From positions 24,955-88,954 of the forward strand of contig NZ_AGAF01000085.1 in assembly GCF_000224515.1 (NCBI RefSeq): DNA of 64,000 nt. Reading direction: 5' to 3'. This DNA is from Desulfosporosinus sp. OT. Its GTDB lineage: Bacteria; Bacillota; Desulfitobacteriia; Desulfitobacteriales; Desulfitobacteriaceae. This document shows positions 25,466 through 34,237 of the stretch, in pieces. Below the pieces are notes generated by a model. The model made no database searches. It had not been told where the DNA came from and was given only the letters and a program-made list of their open reading frames with translations. A program made the translations under genes and the position numbers. The number at the start of each line of letters is the position of its first letter. Position 1 is the stretch's first letter.

Positions 25466-25981
25466 ATGGATAAACTAAGGTATCCCATCGGCCAATTTAA
25501 TATAGCAGAAGATGTTAGTCTGGATCAAATTGAAAACTTAATTAACCAAATTGAGGCTCTTCCTCAGTTACTTGTTGATTCAGTCAGAGATTTGACTAAG
25601 GAGCAATTAGATTCTTCCTATAGGCCAGGAGGCTGGACAATTCGGCAAGTGGTACATCATATAGCGGATAGTCATATGAATGGTTATATTAGATTCAAAC
25701 TCGCACTGACAGAGGATAACCCAACAATAAAGCCGTTTAACGAAGTCTTATGGGCTGAGCTTGAAGACGCTCGAACCTTATCAGTTGATGTTTCATTAAA
25801 GCTTATCGAAACTCTTCATGAAAGATGGTCAGTTTTACTGAGGTCATTATCAACCAATGAACTCAATCGTCAATTTCGTCATCCAGAGGCCGGAGACTTA
25901 AGTCTTAAAAAGGCAATTGGGTTATATGCTTGGCATGGTAATCATCATTTGGCGCACATTATGAGTTTTACAAAAACATAA
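25466..25981 (+). CDS. DinB/YfiT-like metal-dependent protein
   Basis: A 171-aa four-helix-bundle protein with an AAAGGAGGT site. Histidines in VVHHIADSHMNGY (about residues 63-75) and YAWHGNHHLAHI (about 153-164) form the metal site of the DinB/YfiT family. The start DKLRYPIGQF matches YfiT, which includes bacillithiol-S-transferase relatives. Intact and full length; probably a thiol-transfer or detoxification enzyme. Confidence 0.9.
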   Translation: MDKLRYPIGQFNIAEDVSLDQIENLINQIEALPQLLVDSVRDLTKEQLDSSYRPGGWTIRQVVHHIADSHMNGYIRFKLALTEDNPTIKPFNEVLWAELEDARTLSVDVSLKLIETLHERWSVLLRSLSTNELNRQFRHPEAGDLSLKKAIGLYAWHGNHHLAHIMSFTKT

Positions 25982-26120
25982 TGTTATAGACTCATAGCGC
26001 TCTAATTTCCGAGTGTCCTATAAAGGAATTAGACTCAAATTCCCCACTTTCCAAAAGAATGCCCCTTTCGAAGGTTGGTGAGCTAGTGGGGATGAAAGGA
26101 TACCAGTTGACTCGATCCAA

Positions 26121-26165
26121 GCTCGAATGTGCATATCCGAGCGACCTCCGCCGGGTGGCGGTCTC
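26121..26165. other. Two consecutive hairpins upstream of the GNAT gene
   Basis: GCTCG/CGAGC (26121-26142) is followed at once by a GACC-CCGCC/GGCGG-TC stem with GGGT loop (26143-26165). Their GC-rich nature stands out from AT-rich surroundings. It could be a leader structure or a relic; there is no T-run. Confidence 0.45.
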
Positions 26166-26253
26166 ATGAAACGTGTTCGTAATTATTTCTAGGTTGATAT
26201 TAACTATACCATTGGAAGATAGGGTATCTAGTCCATTGCAAGGAGGAAAAGGG

Positions 26254-26676
26254 ATGAATTTTAAGATCCAGTATGATTGTTCAAATATTAATTGGGATTT
26301 AGTATGTCAAACTTTAAAAATAGTTGGAATGACAAGTTTCACAGCAGAAACTCATAAGAAAGCTTTTGAAAATAGCCATACAGTAGTATTTATTTTTGAC
26401 GACGATAAACTAATTGGGTTTGGTCGTGCACTTTCAGATGGGGCATATCAAGCTGCCATATATGATATAGCAATATTACCAGAGTACCAAGGTAAGGGAA
26501 TAGGAAGAATGATAGTGAATAATATTAGAAAGTCACTTCCAAAATGTAATCTAATATTATATGCAGCACCCGGTAAGGAAAAATTTTACGAAAAGTTAGA
26601 ATTTAAAAAAATGAAGACTGGGATGGCATTATTTTGTAATGCCACAGAAATGCAAGAGAAAGGTTTTACAGAATGA
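26254..26676 (+). CDS. GNAT-family N-acetyltransferase
   Basis: A 140-aa protein. ATG 26254 is chosen for AAGGAGG just upstream. The acetyl-CoA loop PEYQGKGIGRMIV lies near residues 74-86, with the preceding strand YDIAILP and the final YAAPGKEKFYEKLEFKKM typical of the family. Substrate unknown. Confidence 0.9.
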   Translation: MNFKIQYDCSNINWDLVCQTLKIVGMTSFTAETHKKAFENSHTVVFIFDDDKLIGFGRALSDGAYQAAIYDIAILPEYQGKGIGRMIVNNIRKSLPKCNLILYAAPGKEKFYEKLEFKKMKTGMALFCNATEMQEKGFTE

Positions 26677-26934
26677 GTATGAAAGTAGTTTCTGTTTATC
26701 TTCTGCGGCAAGGGACACTTGAGTTCATGTAAAAGCCTTTGGCAAGTTACCGTTCTAACGGGGCGAAACCCCGATGGGGTGGCTGTCTTAATAAACAAGT
26801 TCGTAGAAATATATGCGAGATCGGCCACTGAAGTAATTTACCAGATCGTTTGGACGGTCTGGTTTTGTTGTTCTATCTTGGATTATTTTTGCTATCTTGG
26901 GAGGAATTTAAAGAAGGATGCATAAATATATGAG
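26677..26934 (+). other. Structured non-coding stretch with terminator
   Basis: Contains a CGGGG-CGAAA-CCCCG hairpin (about 26757-26772) and, 70 bases on, a terminator ACCAGATCG/CGGTCTGGT with TTTTGTT (26840-26863). Hairpin-then-terminator order suggests a leader or small RNA, but no class is recognised and the downstream DNA is IS debris. Confidence 0.35.
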
Positions 26935-27050
26935 GATCGTTATCTAGCGGCTTATAAAACCTTCGATGTGACGGGATATGCGGTATTTCGGCAGCAGTTT
27001 AGCCTCTACCACCGTCAAACCATTTATTTCACTGGTATTCTTACGATTTC
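26935..27050 (+). repeat. Degraded coding repeat next to IS copy E
   Basis: An open stretch reads EDRYLAAYKTFDVTGYAVFR then YHRQTIYFTGI. Bases 27003-27036 recur at 23262-23294 in front of copy D. I do not recognise the protein; it may be part of another mobile element or the IS target gene. Confidence 0.5.
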
Positions 27051-27057
27051 GAAAGTG

Positions 27058-27709
27058 TATCAAATTCGGAGTTTTTAAGCTGTTTTCAGACCTTTCTTTA
27101 TGATAATTTCTGAGGAAAGAGAGGTCAAATTGAGAATCAACTACTTTGAAAAGCTAGTAAACACTGTAGAAATCTCGGTATTGATACAATTGTCAGAGCA
27201 AAAAACAATAATAATAACAGTTTGCGGTTAGTCAAAAAGAAGGCAAATAAGTCGAAGGCCGTTGATGTTTGGGAAGATGAAAAAGGTTTTGAGAAAGTCG
27301 AAGTTTATGAGTCAAGATTTACTATGGACAACATGGAGCAGCCACTGCGTTTTGTAAAATTTGCGATTAAACACAAGGACAAGAAACGCTCACAAATCAT
27401 GATTGTAACGACTTGTATGGATATGGCGCTCACGACATTGTTTAAAATAATAAGAGCACGGTGGGATATTGAGAACTCAATCTTTAATAACTTAAAAACT
27501 GAATGTGGCTTAGAGCATTGCTTTGTGCATGGCGGAAAAGCAGTAGAAGCGGTGCTTTATTTGATATTTATTACATCCAATATCATCAATTATTTTTGCT
27601 TAGACGACTGAAAAACCATTTTTCAACTCAACGAGAAATGGTAAGGCTTTTATTAAAAAGGCTATATCTGCTGGAGTTTAGAGCCGATTTGGTTTTGAGC
27701 AGCGCATAG
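27058..27709 (+). mobile_element. IS copy E with internally deleted, frameshifted transposase
   Basis: The left end TCAAATTCGGAGTTT and hairpin lead to TTG 27130 (RINYFEKLV). Then an internal deletion jumps to the C-terminal part (27222-27611: SRFTMDNMEQPLRFVKFAIK, then IIRARWDIENSIFNNLKTEC, with the conserved Glu of a DDE-type YREK-like region). A frameshift near 27590 moves the last residues (LFLLRRLKNHFSTQREMVRL) to another frame ending 27709. It is inactive. IS4-like assignment is tentative. Confidence 0.75.
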
Positions 27710-28680
27710 AGAATAGATATTTTAATTAAGAAGGCTAATTCTGGGGTAGGGGGAGGGAGCTCCTTCAAAAAGGCCATTCTCCGTGTACTATCTTTTATTC
27801 CAACACAAAACTTGGCTGTGTTAGACAGCAAGGTGATAAAAAAATCTTGTGTATCCAAATGGGTAGAATAAGTAAATCCATTTTAACTTTCGTCAAGCAA
27901 CTACAAATAGAATAAGTGAAATTGAATGAAGCTATCGTAATGATACATTTTTATTTATTACCTATTCAACTATGCTTTAAAGAGTATTTTAGCGCATAGT
28001 TGAAAAGAATGCTAAATCTTCGCTTCAACATATCGAAATCTCAACATCTAATCGGTCAACTCGCCTATTGAAATCCAATGGAATTGTCTCATTAGTTATA
28101 TATGCCCTTAACCATTTATAAGCCCTATAGCAATGGGTCTCGTAGATTAAGATGAATCGTACTAGGCTCATATCTTTAAAGCCTTAAATAGGCTCCTGGA
28201 GGCTGAGTTTTGTAATTGTCAGGTGAACCTACTAAACCAGTAACTAGAAAAGATTTTATGTAGTATAAGCTATCCACTGAAAGACGGCAACTGATTACTG
28301 TCAGAAGTTAAAACAAACTTGTCTGTAGCGCAGACATCATAAGTTCACAACAAAAATGCAATGAAGCGCTCATAAATAATAGCCCGATAACTTGATGCAA
28401 GCAAAATCAAGCTATTAGGCTATTTTAGCACTACTCCCCTACGGTATTAAATACACTACTTTACATAATATCTATTATCGGACCCAATTAAAAATTGTAT
28501 CTTCGTAAAACGAGCAAAGCAAATTGACTCACCAATATCTGAACCTCTTTTATTTGTAAGTACGTATGAGAAGTCTTTCGCGCAGTTAAGTTTAGTAAGA
28601 TTATATTTATGTATATATAAAAGTCACTAGTAAAAACTATCTACGTTGAACTACGTCTAAAAAAGTGAGGTTGTGCTTTT
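27710..28680. other. Large gene-poor stretch
   Basis: About 970 bases with no supported gene. The first 150 bases are probably the right end of IS copy E. The rest is AT-rich with many stops. A GTGAGGT ribosome site at the far end belongs to the next gene. I see no tRNA, CRISPR or clear repeat. Confidence 0.5.
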
Positions 28681-29157
28681 ATGCTGTCCACATTATTTTA
28701 TCCATCGTATATACTAATTGCTTTTATCGTTGTATTACTAACTATCCCCCAAAAAGATTTAAAAAAATACTTTATTTATGGCCTACTTTTCGGAGGATTT
28801 GGTGATGTCGTGGTAGTTGGTTTATTTCAGAATGTACTACATATTATCTCGTTCAAAAATGCTGGCATTTTTAATGTTTTAGGGGAAAACTTACTTTCTC
28901 CTCCCAGTTGGATCTTAACCGTTATGATCTTTCTCCGTTTTTTACCATATAAGATAAGAAAGTTATTTAAATACGCTTATGTGTTAGGATTTGGGGCTTT
29001 CAGTGTTGGATATGGTTATTTAGTTCATAATGTGGGCTTATTTGATTTTAAACCCTGGTATTATCCCATCTTTGCTTATCTTACTTTTTTGTTCTGGTGG
29101 ACAACTATTACTTGGGTATTCGTTAAAACAAGCTCTCTTATAAGGAATCCCATTTAA
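28681..29157 (+). CDS. Small multi-pass membrane protein (CBO0543-like)
   Basis: A 158-aa very hydrophobic protein with four or five membrane helices (about residues 7-22, 30-52, 72-86, 96-114, 124-148). Short polar ends and the HNVGLFDFKPWYYPIFAYL segment are reminiscent of the CBO0543 family of spore formers. ATG with GTGAGGT upstream. Function unknown. Confidence 0.75.
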   Translation: MLSTLFYPSYILIAFIVVLLTIPQKDLKKYFIYGLLFGGFGDVVVVGLFQNVLHIISFKNAGIFNVLGENLLSPPSWILTVMIFLRFLPYKIRKLFKYAYVLGFGAFSVGYGYLVHNVGLFDFKPWYYPIFAYLTFLFWWTTITWVFVKTSSLIRNPI

Positions 29158-29411
29158 AGCACCTTTCCCTTGCTCTCAATCCTGCTATCTTAGAACCCGG
29201 GCTGAACACTATCTCGGAATGGATTTCCTTGATCCTTCTTCTCTCAGTGTTAGGTAGTAGCGTATGCTGTTAGACCCTTCTTTGAATACTTCTTTAATAA
29301 GCTTAATAAGATTGCAGCTTCTCCTCAACTAAAGGAATGATATGATCTATTTTTTCCCTTCCGTAATAGGTAACATGAATTACTTGATTACCTATAAAGG
29401 CAAATATCTGT

Positions 29412-29906
29412 TTACTTATACTCGTCTGCAATATACATTTTATCAAGTTTCGAATTATTGATCACTTTTATTTCGGTATCTTCACGGTAAACGTTGCGTT
29501 TTATAAGATCGAGCGTTATATTTTCTGCCATTCCTGCAAAGGTGAGCCTGTAAAATTGAGTGGTTATACTAGGTGAATATTTCCCGCTTTTATCTTCCCA
29601 AGCCTCACCCTCAATAATTCCATGTTCATCTATTTCATACTGGACAGGTGCAAGTAGGCTCCAATCATATCTTACCCTATTCGCCCAATCAACATTATTT
29701 CCATTATAAACCTTCTCCCGCATAAACTTTGGATTTTGTTCTATTTCCTCAAGCCTTACAATTGGAAGATTAGTATTGCCTTCAGGAAGTGTGTAATCTT
29801 TGCTTTTGACAATTTGAACAACTGGTAGGCAAATAGTAATAAATGATAAAATTAAAAATAGACCGGCCAATATACCACCAGTCAATCTGACTTTTCTAAA
29901 GTCCAC
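29412..29906 (-). CDS. Membrane-anchored protein coupled to the DUF2812 gene
   Basis: GTG start inside the end of the DUF2812 gene (25-base overlap). 164 aa: one membrane segment at residues 9-30 (GGILAGLFLILSFITICLPV) and an extracellular domain (about 35-164). The overlap suggests translational coupling; alternatively a frameshift has split one longer DUF2812-type protein into two. No family recognised for the outer domain. Confidence 0.65.
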   Translation of the reverse strand: MDFRKVRLTGGILAGLFLILSFITICLPVVQIVKSKDYTLPEGNTNLPIVRLEEIEQNPKFMREKVYNGNNVDWANRVRYDWSLLAPVQYEIDEHGIIEGEAWEDKSGKYSPSITTQFYRLTFAGMAENITLDLIKRNVYREDTEIKVINNSKLDKMYIADEYK

Positions 29907-30499
29907 TTCATGATTAATTGCCTTGTTTTGTAAATTGCCTTGTTTTGTAAAAGAGATTTTTTCAGCTTATGAATAGCCACGTAGTATTTTATGACAGAAT
30001 AAAAAACATAAAGTTCAACAACTACAAGGAGTATTTGCTGAACAAATTGACCCTTGATCATAAACACTGAATCATTGAGAAAAAAGGAACTAAAGATTAG
30101 GCCAAAGAATAGCAACATTACAATTGATATGATAATTAAATTGTTTTTCAAGCGTTTGTTTAAGTCTAACAAAGAAAATCCTTGCTCAATTGGGTCTGTA
30201 TGTAACTCCGTAGTGCATGATTTCTCATCGGCCGAAAAAATATAAAAGCTCCCACTGTTTGTGACTATATCCCAGCCACAATCATGATAAACATCCAATT
30301 GTTCCAGTGAAGGTTCTTTTGATGACATTATATCAATTCTATATTTGGTTTCTTTAGATACTCCTTTTTCAAAGTATATAAAGATCCGTCCTATTCTTTT
30401 TAAATGAAAACCTTTTTTTGCCATGTCAGACAACCAGCTTTCATTCCGACCAATAGCATAGATGTCATCCAGCATTAGTCTTCTTACTATCATGCCCAT
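29882..30499 (-). CDS. DUF2812-domain membrane protein
   Basis: A 205-aa protein. ATG 30499 follows GGAGGAGGGAG. The cytoplasmic N-terminal DUF2812 domain (about 1-110) contains ESWLSDMAKKGFHLKRIGRI and YRIDIMSSKEPSLEQLDVYH. Two membrane helices are at about 123-143 and 155-175. Such proteins are normally encoded with PadR regulators, and a broken PadR gene is directly upstream. Probably a membrane-stress or export-related module; function not established. Confidence 0.82.
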   Translation of the reverse strand: MGMIVRRLMLDDIYAIGRNESWLSDMAKKGFHLKRIGRIFIYFEKGVSKETKYRIDIMSSKEPSLEQLDVYHDCGWDIVTNSGSFYIFSADEKSCTTELHTDPIEQGFSLLDLNKRLKNNLIIISIVMLLFFGLIFSSFFLNDSVFMIKGQFVQQILLVVVELYVFYSVIKYYVAIHKLKKSLLQNKAIYKTRQLIMKWTLEKSD

Positions 30500-30501
30500 T
30501 T

Positions 30502-30772
30502 TAATCTCCCTCCTCCAATAGAACCCCATCTTGAATCATATCCTTTAGCCTTTGAAATTCTAGTTTAAGCGCGCCTCGGCCATCTTCACTACATCTTCAC
30601 TAATAGTGTAGGTTTTTCTTCGCCCATCATCATTTAGTATTGCAATGAGTCCATCCTTTTGTAGTCGTGAAAGGACTCCATACAATGTTCCCGGGCCCAT
30701 TTTGATACGTCCATTGGATACTTGTTTCATCATGTCCCTCCATAAGTACTTGATCATGATATATCTACCCAA
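30502..30772 (-). pseudogene. PadR-family regulator, truncated and frameshifted
   Basis: The wing region KMGPGTLYGVLSRLQKDGLI and DDGRRKTYTI is typical PadR. The first helix of the HTH is missing or altered (DMMKQVSNG preceded by unrelated residues). A one-base insertion after AEARL shifts the C-terminus (KLEFQRLKDMIQDG) out of frame; in the shifted frame it would stop just before the DUF2812 start. Likely non-functional, so the DUF2812 pair may be deregulated. Confidence 0.7.
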
Positions 30773-30846
30773 TTACTTCCGTTGAGCTAATCAGCTCAAC
30801 GCATACTTCCAGGCCTAGTGCCTTATAATGTTCTTGCACATACTAA

Positions 30847-30984
30847 TTATAGTTCAGTCTTGATTTTGCTCTTGAGCATTTCTTTAATTTCCTTTATATC
30901 TGAGGCAATTCTGAACACCTTATAATAAATTATAAACAAAATAATCAGCGGTGCAAAAAAAAGTATACCTTCCAAAAAACTCAC
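30847..30984 (-). CDS. 45-aa single-pass membrane peptide
   Basis: GTG 30984 with GAAAGGGG site. SFLEGILFFAPLIILFIIYY forms a membrane helix, followed by a charged amphipathic tail (DIKEIKEMLKSKIKTEL). It lies 23 bases after the following membrane gene's stop in the same direction. Small size keeps confidence moderate. Confidence 0.5.
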   Translation of the reverse strand: MSFLEGILFFAPLIILFIIYYKVFRIASDIKEIKEMLKSKIKTEL

Positions 30985-31007
30985 CCCTTTCTTCTTGGAT
31001 AGCAACC

Positions 31008-31538
31008 TCAAAATATTAAGCGCTGCAAAATATAAATGCTTATAATCACAATTAAAATAATAGCCAATACAATGCCTAAGATAATATTCCACGCTAAATC
31101 TTCATTAGCAGTTTTGGATTTCTTTATTATTACAATGGAAATGTAATTAATTAGAAAAATCGCGCCCAGAATTACTAGCGCAAAGTGTAAAGATTCTCTC
31201 AAGCCAAATAAAGGCCTTAGATCGATCGATGCCATTAACCTTATTTGCATGAATGCATTGAATCCTGTTATGGCAGAAAGAAAGTAGTAACTTATTATAT
31301 TAATTCTTCTCTTTTTCCTTATAAACTCACTACCTTTTTTGCTGTATGCACTGTAGAGTCCTGGATTCATAAAGCTTAGGAATTTGTCGTAGTATTCTCC
31401 TTTAATGCTAAATAAAATTGCCATCATTAAAAAGATAATTGCAAATATAAGTATAGTTATACCAGTTCCTATAGTGTTGTACAGTGAAAAAATTATTAAT
31501 AGTAGTAATGCCGAAATTCCAAGAGACTTTAAACTAAT
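31008..31538 (-). CDS. Multi-pass membrane protein with apparent ATT start
   Basis: The natural N-terminus (SLKSLGISALLLLIIFSLYN) begins after GGAGGGG, but the codon at the right distance is ATT (31538-31536) rather than ATG. The first ATG in frame is 31427, inside a membrane helix. If ATT is used the protein is 176 aa with four or five helices. Either a rare start or a point mutation has silenced it. It pairs with the 45-aa membrane peptide downstream. Family unknown. Confidence 0.55.
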   Translation of the reverse strand: MSLKSLGISALLLLIIFSLYNTIGTGITILIFAIIFLMMAILFSIKGEYYDKFLSFMNPGLYSAYSKKGSEFIRKKRRINIISYYFLSAITGFNAFMQIRLMASIDLRPLFGLRESLHFALVILGAIFLINYISIVIIKKSKTANEDLAWNIILGIVLAIILIVIISIYILQRLIF

Positions 31539-31638
31539 TTAAATCCCCTCCAATGCTTATATTTTGAATCTCCTAATAACTTAACTCTAATACCTTCCAC
31601 ATTTTCCCTATATATCCTCCTAAGATCGAGGAAATATT

Positions 31639-31687
31639 CAAAAATAAAACAAAAACGCCAGACCACCCTAAAGCGATCTGACCGTTC
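31639..31687 (-). terminator. Terminator after hprK and its downstream small ORF
   Basis: On the minus strand an AACGGTCAGATC/GGTCTGGCGTT stem with G-U pairs is followed by TTTTTGTTTTATTTTT. Confidence 0.75.
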
Positions 31688-31755
31688 GCGATCTTATCAT
31701 TCTTACACTTGTTCGCTGGCTCCTTTGACAGCACATCTGGCCAAAGCAAAAACCT

Positions 31756-31953
31756 TTAAAAATCTTCCATCAACATCCGATAATGACATCTCGATAAACA
31801 ATTTGTACTTGCGGAGCTGCACTCGAAGCCAACGATTTCCCCTTCATACTCAGAGCCACCCTCTACACGATTGCGAAAAATCTTGATCTTAACAATTTTA
31901 CTGACGATCGAACACGATTCTTCTCTGTTCTCAACCATCTGATTTTCGTTCAT
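31756..31953 (-). CDS. 65-aa hypothetical protein after hprK
   Basis: ATG three bases after the hprK stop and weak GGGACAAG site. Sequence contains VKIKIFRNRVEGGSEYEGEI and a Cys-containing C-terminus (CSSASTNCLSRC). No known family. Placement between hprK and a terminator supports expression. Confidence 0.5.
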   Translation of the reverse strand: MNENQMVENREESCSIVSKIVKIKIFRNRVEGGSEYEGEIVGFECSSASTNCLSRCHYRMLMEDF

Positions 31954-31956
31954 TCT

Positions 31957-32853
31957 TTACTTGTCCCTATTAAAGTTGATACGCGTCTTGCTCTTAGCAG
32001 ACATATTCCTACTTTGCATGACCGCAACTTCAATAATTGTTGCCAGATTCCGCCCTGGGCGCACTGGAACCGTGATCTCTGGAATAGAAATCCCTAGTAT
32101 TTCTCGTGTTTTAGGCGGATCAATCCCTAAACGATCATAAATTTTTTCTTGCTGCCATCCCTCTAAATGAACTATAAACTGAATTACTTTTTCACTTCTC
32201 ACGGAACTAGCTCCAAACAACGTTGTCACATCCAGAACTCCTAAGCCGCGTAACTCAAGCAAATGTCGAATATTTGCCGGAGCGTTGCCCAACAATCGCT
32301 CTTCATCAACCCGGCGAACTTTTACGACATCATCGGCAACCAGCAAATGCCCGTTTTTAATGAGTTCTAGAGCTACCTCGCTTTTACCAATTCCACTTTC
32401 GCCGGTGATCAAAACCCCTACTCCATATACATCGACTAAAACACCGTGTACAACCGTGACAGGAGCTAACTGATTGATGAGGTAACGAATCAACAAATAA
32501 AAGAGTTGAGTTGCAGTACGATGGGTCGTCAAGAGAGGAATCTTACGTTCACTGGCTAATTCAATAAACTCCAGGGGAAGTGTTAGACCTCGGGTAATAA
32601 TCACACAAGGTACTTCTGGAACCATTACTTGAGCAATTTTTACACGACGCATAGAATCTTCAAATTGCTGAATTAGGCCTAATTCTGTCCGACCGTATAC
32701 TTGAATCCGCTTGGGAGTCAAATGCTTTAAAAAACCAGCCAATTCAGCACTTGGACGTTTTAAGCTATACTCTGTGATTTCCCGGTCTAACCCCATATGC
32801 CCAGCTAGAACCTCAAAATCAAATTCCTCAACCAACTGGTTTACTGTAAGCAA
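31957..32853 (-). CDS. hprK: HPr kinase/phosphorylase
   Basis: A 298-aa bifunctional enzyme that phosphorylates Ser46 of HPr/Crh and controls carbon catabolite regulation. TTG 32853 after AGAAGGGGTG is chosen because the N-terminus then reads LTVNQLVEEFDFEVLAG, as in the family. Walker A GESGIGKS is at 151-158, followed by ELIKNGHLLVADDVV, and the C-terminal signature GISIPEITVPVRPGRN is intact. No lgt, ptsH or crh is adjacent, unlike in many Firmicutes, so here it may serve a non-sugar role. Confidence 0.95.
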   Translation of the reverse strand: MLTVNQLVEEFDFEVLAGHMGLDREITEYSLKRPSAELAGFLKHLTPKRIQVYGRTELGLIQQFEDSMRRVKIAQVMVPEVPCVIITRGLTLPLEFIELASERKIPLLTTHRTATQLFYLLIRYLINQLAPVTVVHGVLVDVYGVGVLITGESGIGKSEVALELIKNGHLLVADDVVKVRRVDEERLLGNAPANIRHLLELRGLGVLDVTTLFGASSVRSEKVIQFIVHLEGWQQEKIYDRLGIDPPKTREILGISIPEITVPVRPGRNLATIIEVAVMQSRNMSAKSKTRINFNRDK

Positions 32854-33060
32854 ATTACACCCCTTCTTTCTTAATGAGTAATGGTGAACGGGGCGTAAGT
32901 CCCCTAAGGATTCAAACGAATGGTCCGTCAAAATCAAATTTTGTAATCCGACTTAGTTTAATTTGTTTCGTATCACTCATTACTTCTAGTTTATCCACCG
33001 TATATCCTTCTTGAACAATTTCATTACAGTTAATAAGATTGATCCTTAGCTATTTTTGTA

Positions 33061-33118
33061 TCATAACCCATTTATCTATAAGCTACTTATCATAACCCAT
33101 TTATCTATAAGCTACTTA
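33061..33118. repeat. Perfect tandem duplication of a 29-bp unit
   Basis: The unit TCATAACCCATTTATCTATA plus AGCTACTTA occurs twice without spacer. It lies in the 450-base gene-free gap 32854-33302 upstream of hprK, which otherwise contains nothing I can assign. Confidence 0.9.
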
Positions 33119-33302
33119 TAATGAAGAGTCTTGGTTGCCGCACGGGCATTGGTAATTCCACTATAGCGATATTCTAGCTATTGATACACTTCTGAGCAAC
33201 ATCATAATTCATAGTGCTTCCAGTGTCCACTTCTTTCTCTAAAATATTATATCTATAAACTCGATATTTTTGTCCTCTTGTTTGTGTCTATTTAAAGCTT
33301 AT

Positions 33303-33902
33303 TTATTTCAAATACATTTTTAGGATTAGTCCCCAGTCTGCCGCTTTAACTTCATCCTCAACGCCTTTTCCTCCAATAGTATATGAACCTTTATTTGAGG
33401 TTAATCCCCACACACTAAGCTCTTTACTATCCGTTACGTTGAGTTCTCCATCTATTTCAGCAGGACTATATCCATAGTTTTGATTAAATCTCTCTATGTA
33501 TTTTGTTGAACCAACGTAACCATTAGCGTTACTAATTACGGTTTTCATTATCATAGAATCCGATTTTTCCAGATCAGTACCAATAATATCTTTTAATGAA
33601 ATGCTAACTTCTCCATTAAATTCATTGTTACTAATAATTGTCGATACAATATCCTGAGAGTCTTTAAGCTTGCCATTCTCCCATATTTCATATCTAAGAC
33701 ATAGATTTTTCTTGTCACCCTGGTATTTAACCTCAACACAACCTGTTATCATATCCAAATGTGGTTCTAGCTTTTTAGCATCCCCTTTAAAGAGTTTACT
33801 AGGTGTCACTTTAATATAATTCTCAGACACATCATTCTCCTTGGTACATCCCACAATTAAAAATAAGAAAATTAGAATAAAAGCAAATAATTTCTTAAAT
33901 AT
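33303..33902 (-). CDS. Putative lipoprotein with apparent ATA start
   Basis: A lipoprotein signal (FKKLFAFILIFLFLIVGC; lipobox LIVGC, Cys19) requires initiation at ATA 33902-33900, seven bases after a perfect GAGGAGG. The first conventional start (GTG 33854) would begin inside the lipobox and lose the signal. About 199 aa; the mature part looks beta-rich (VEVKYQGDKKNLCLRYEIW). Either ATA is used or the ATG has been mutated. Function unknown. Confidence 0.6.
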   Translation of the reverse strand: MFKKLFAFILIFLFLIVGCTKENDVSENYIKVTPSKLFKGDAKKLEPHLDMITGCVEVKYQGDKKNLCLRYEIWENGKLKDSQDIVSTIISNNEFNGEVSISLKDIIGTDLEKSDSMIMKTVISNANGYVGSTKYIERFNQNYGYSPAEIDGELNVTDSKELSVWGLTSNKGSYTIGGKGVEDEVKAADWGLILKMYLK

Positions 33903-34046
33903 ATTAATTCCTCCTCTACAAATTGCTTAACTCAAAATGACCTTACAACATTTTGCAATGTATACGGACAATTTAAGTTAACGTGTATTTATTATCAATT
34001 GTTATTTCTACAAAATAACGAATATTCCTTCGTCAGGGCATAGAAA

Positions 34047-34070
34047 AGGGATCCGACTATTCGGATCCCT
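34047..34070 (-). terminator. Terminator after the Cys-rich gene
   Basis: AGGGATCCGA/TCGGATCCCT perfect stem, four-base loop, TTTTC on the minus strand. The surrounding gap 33903-34237 has no other supported feature. Confidence 0.75.
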
Positions 34071-34237
34071 ATAAAATAGAAGGTCAACTTTTTTTAACAC
34101 TTTTGTAATGCCGATTTATGCCCATTTTTTGCCCAATTTAGTGCTCAATACCCATATAGAACAGATTATTCGCTGTTGCAAGGATTTATCGATGTATAAA
34201 TTATGACTGCCTTTGTAAGACTGGGAGGATAACTTTA

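Noticed and set aside
33061-33118. Tandem 29-bp units considered as a CRISPR array
   Set aside because: The copies are directly adjacent with no spacers, and no cas genes occur.
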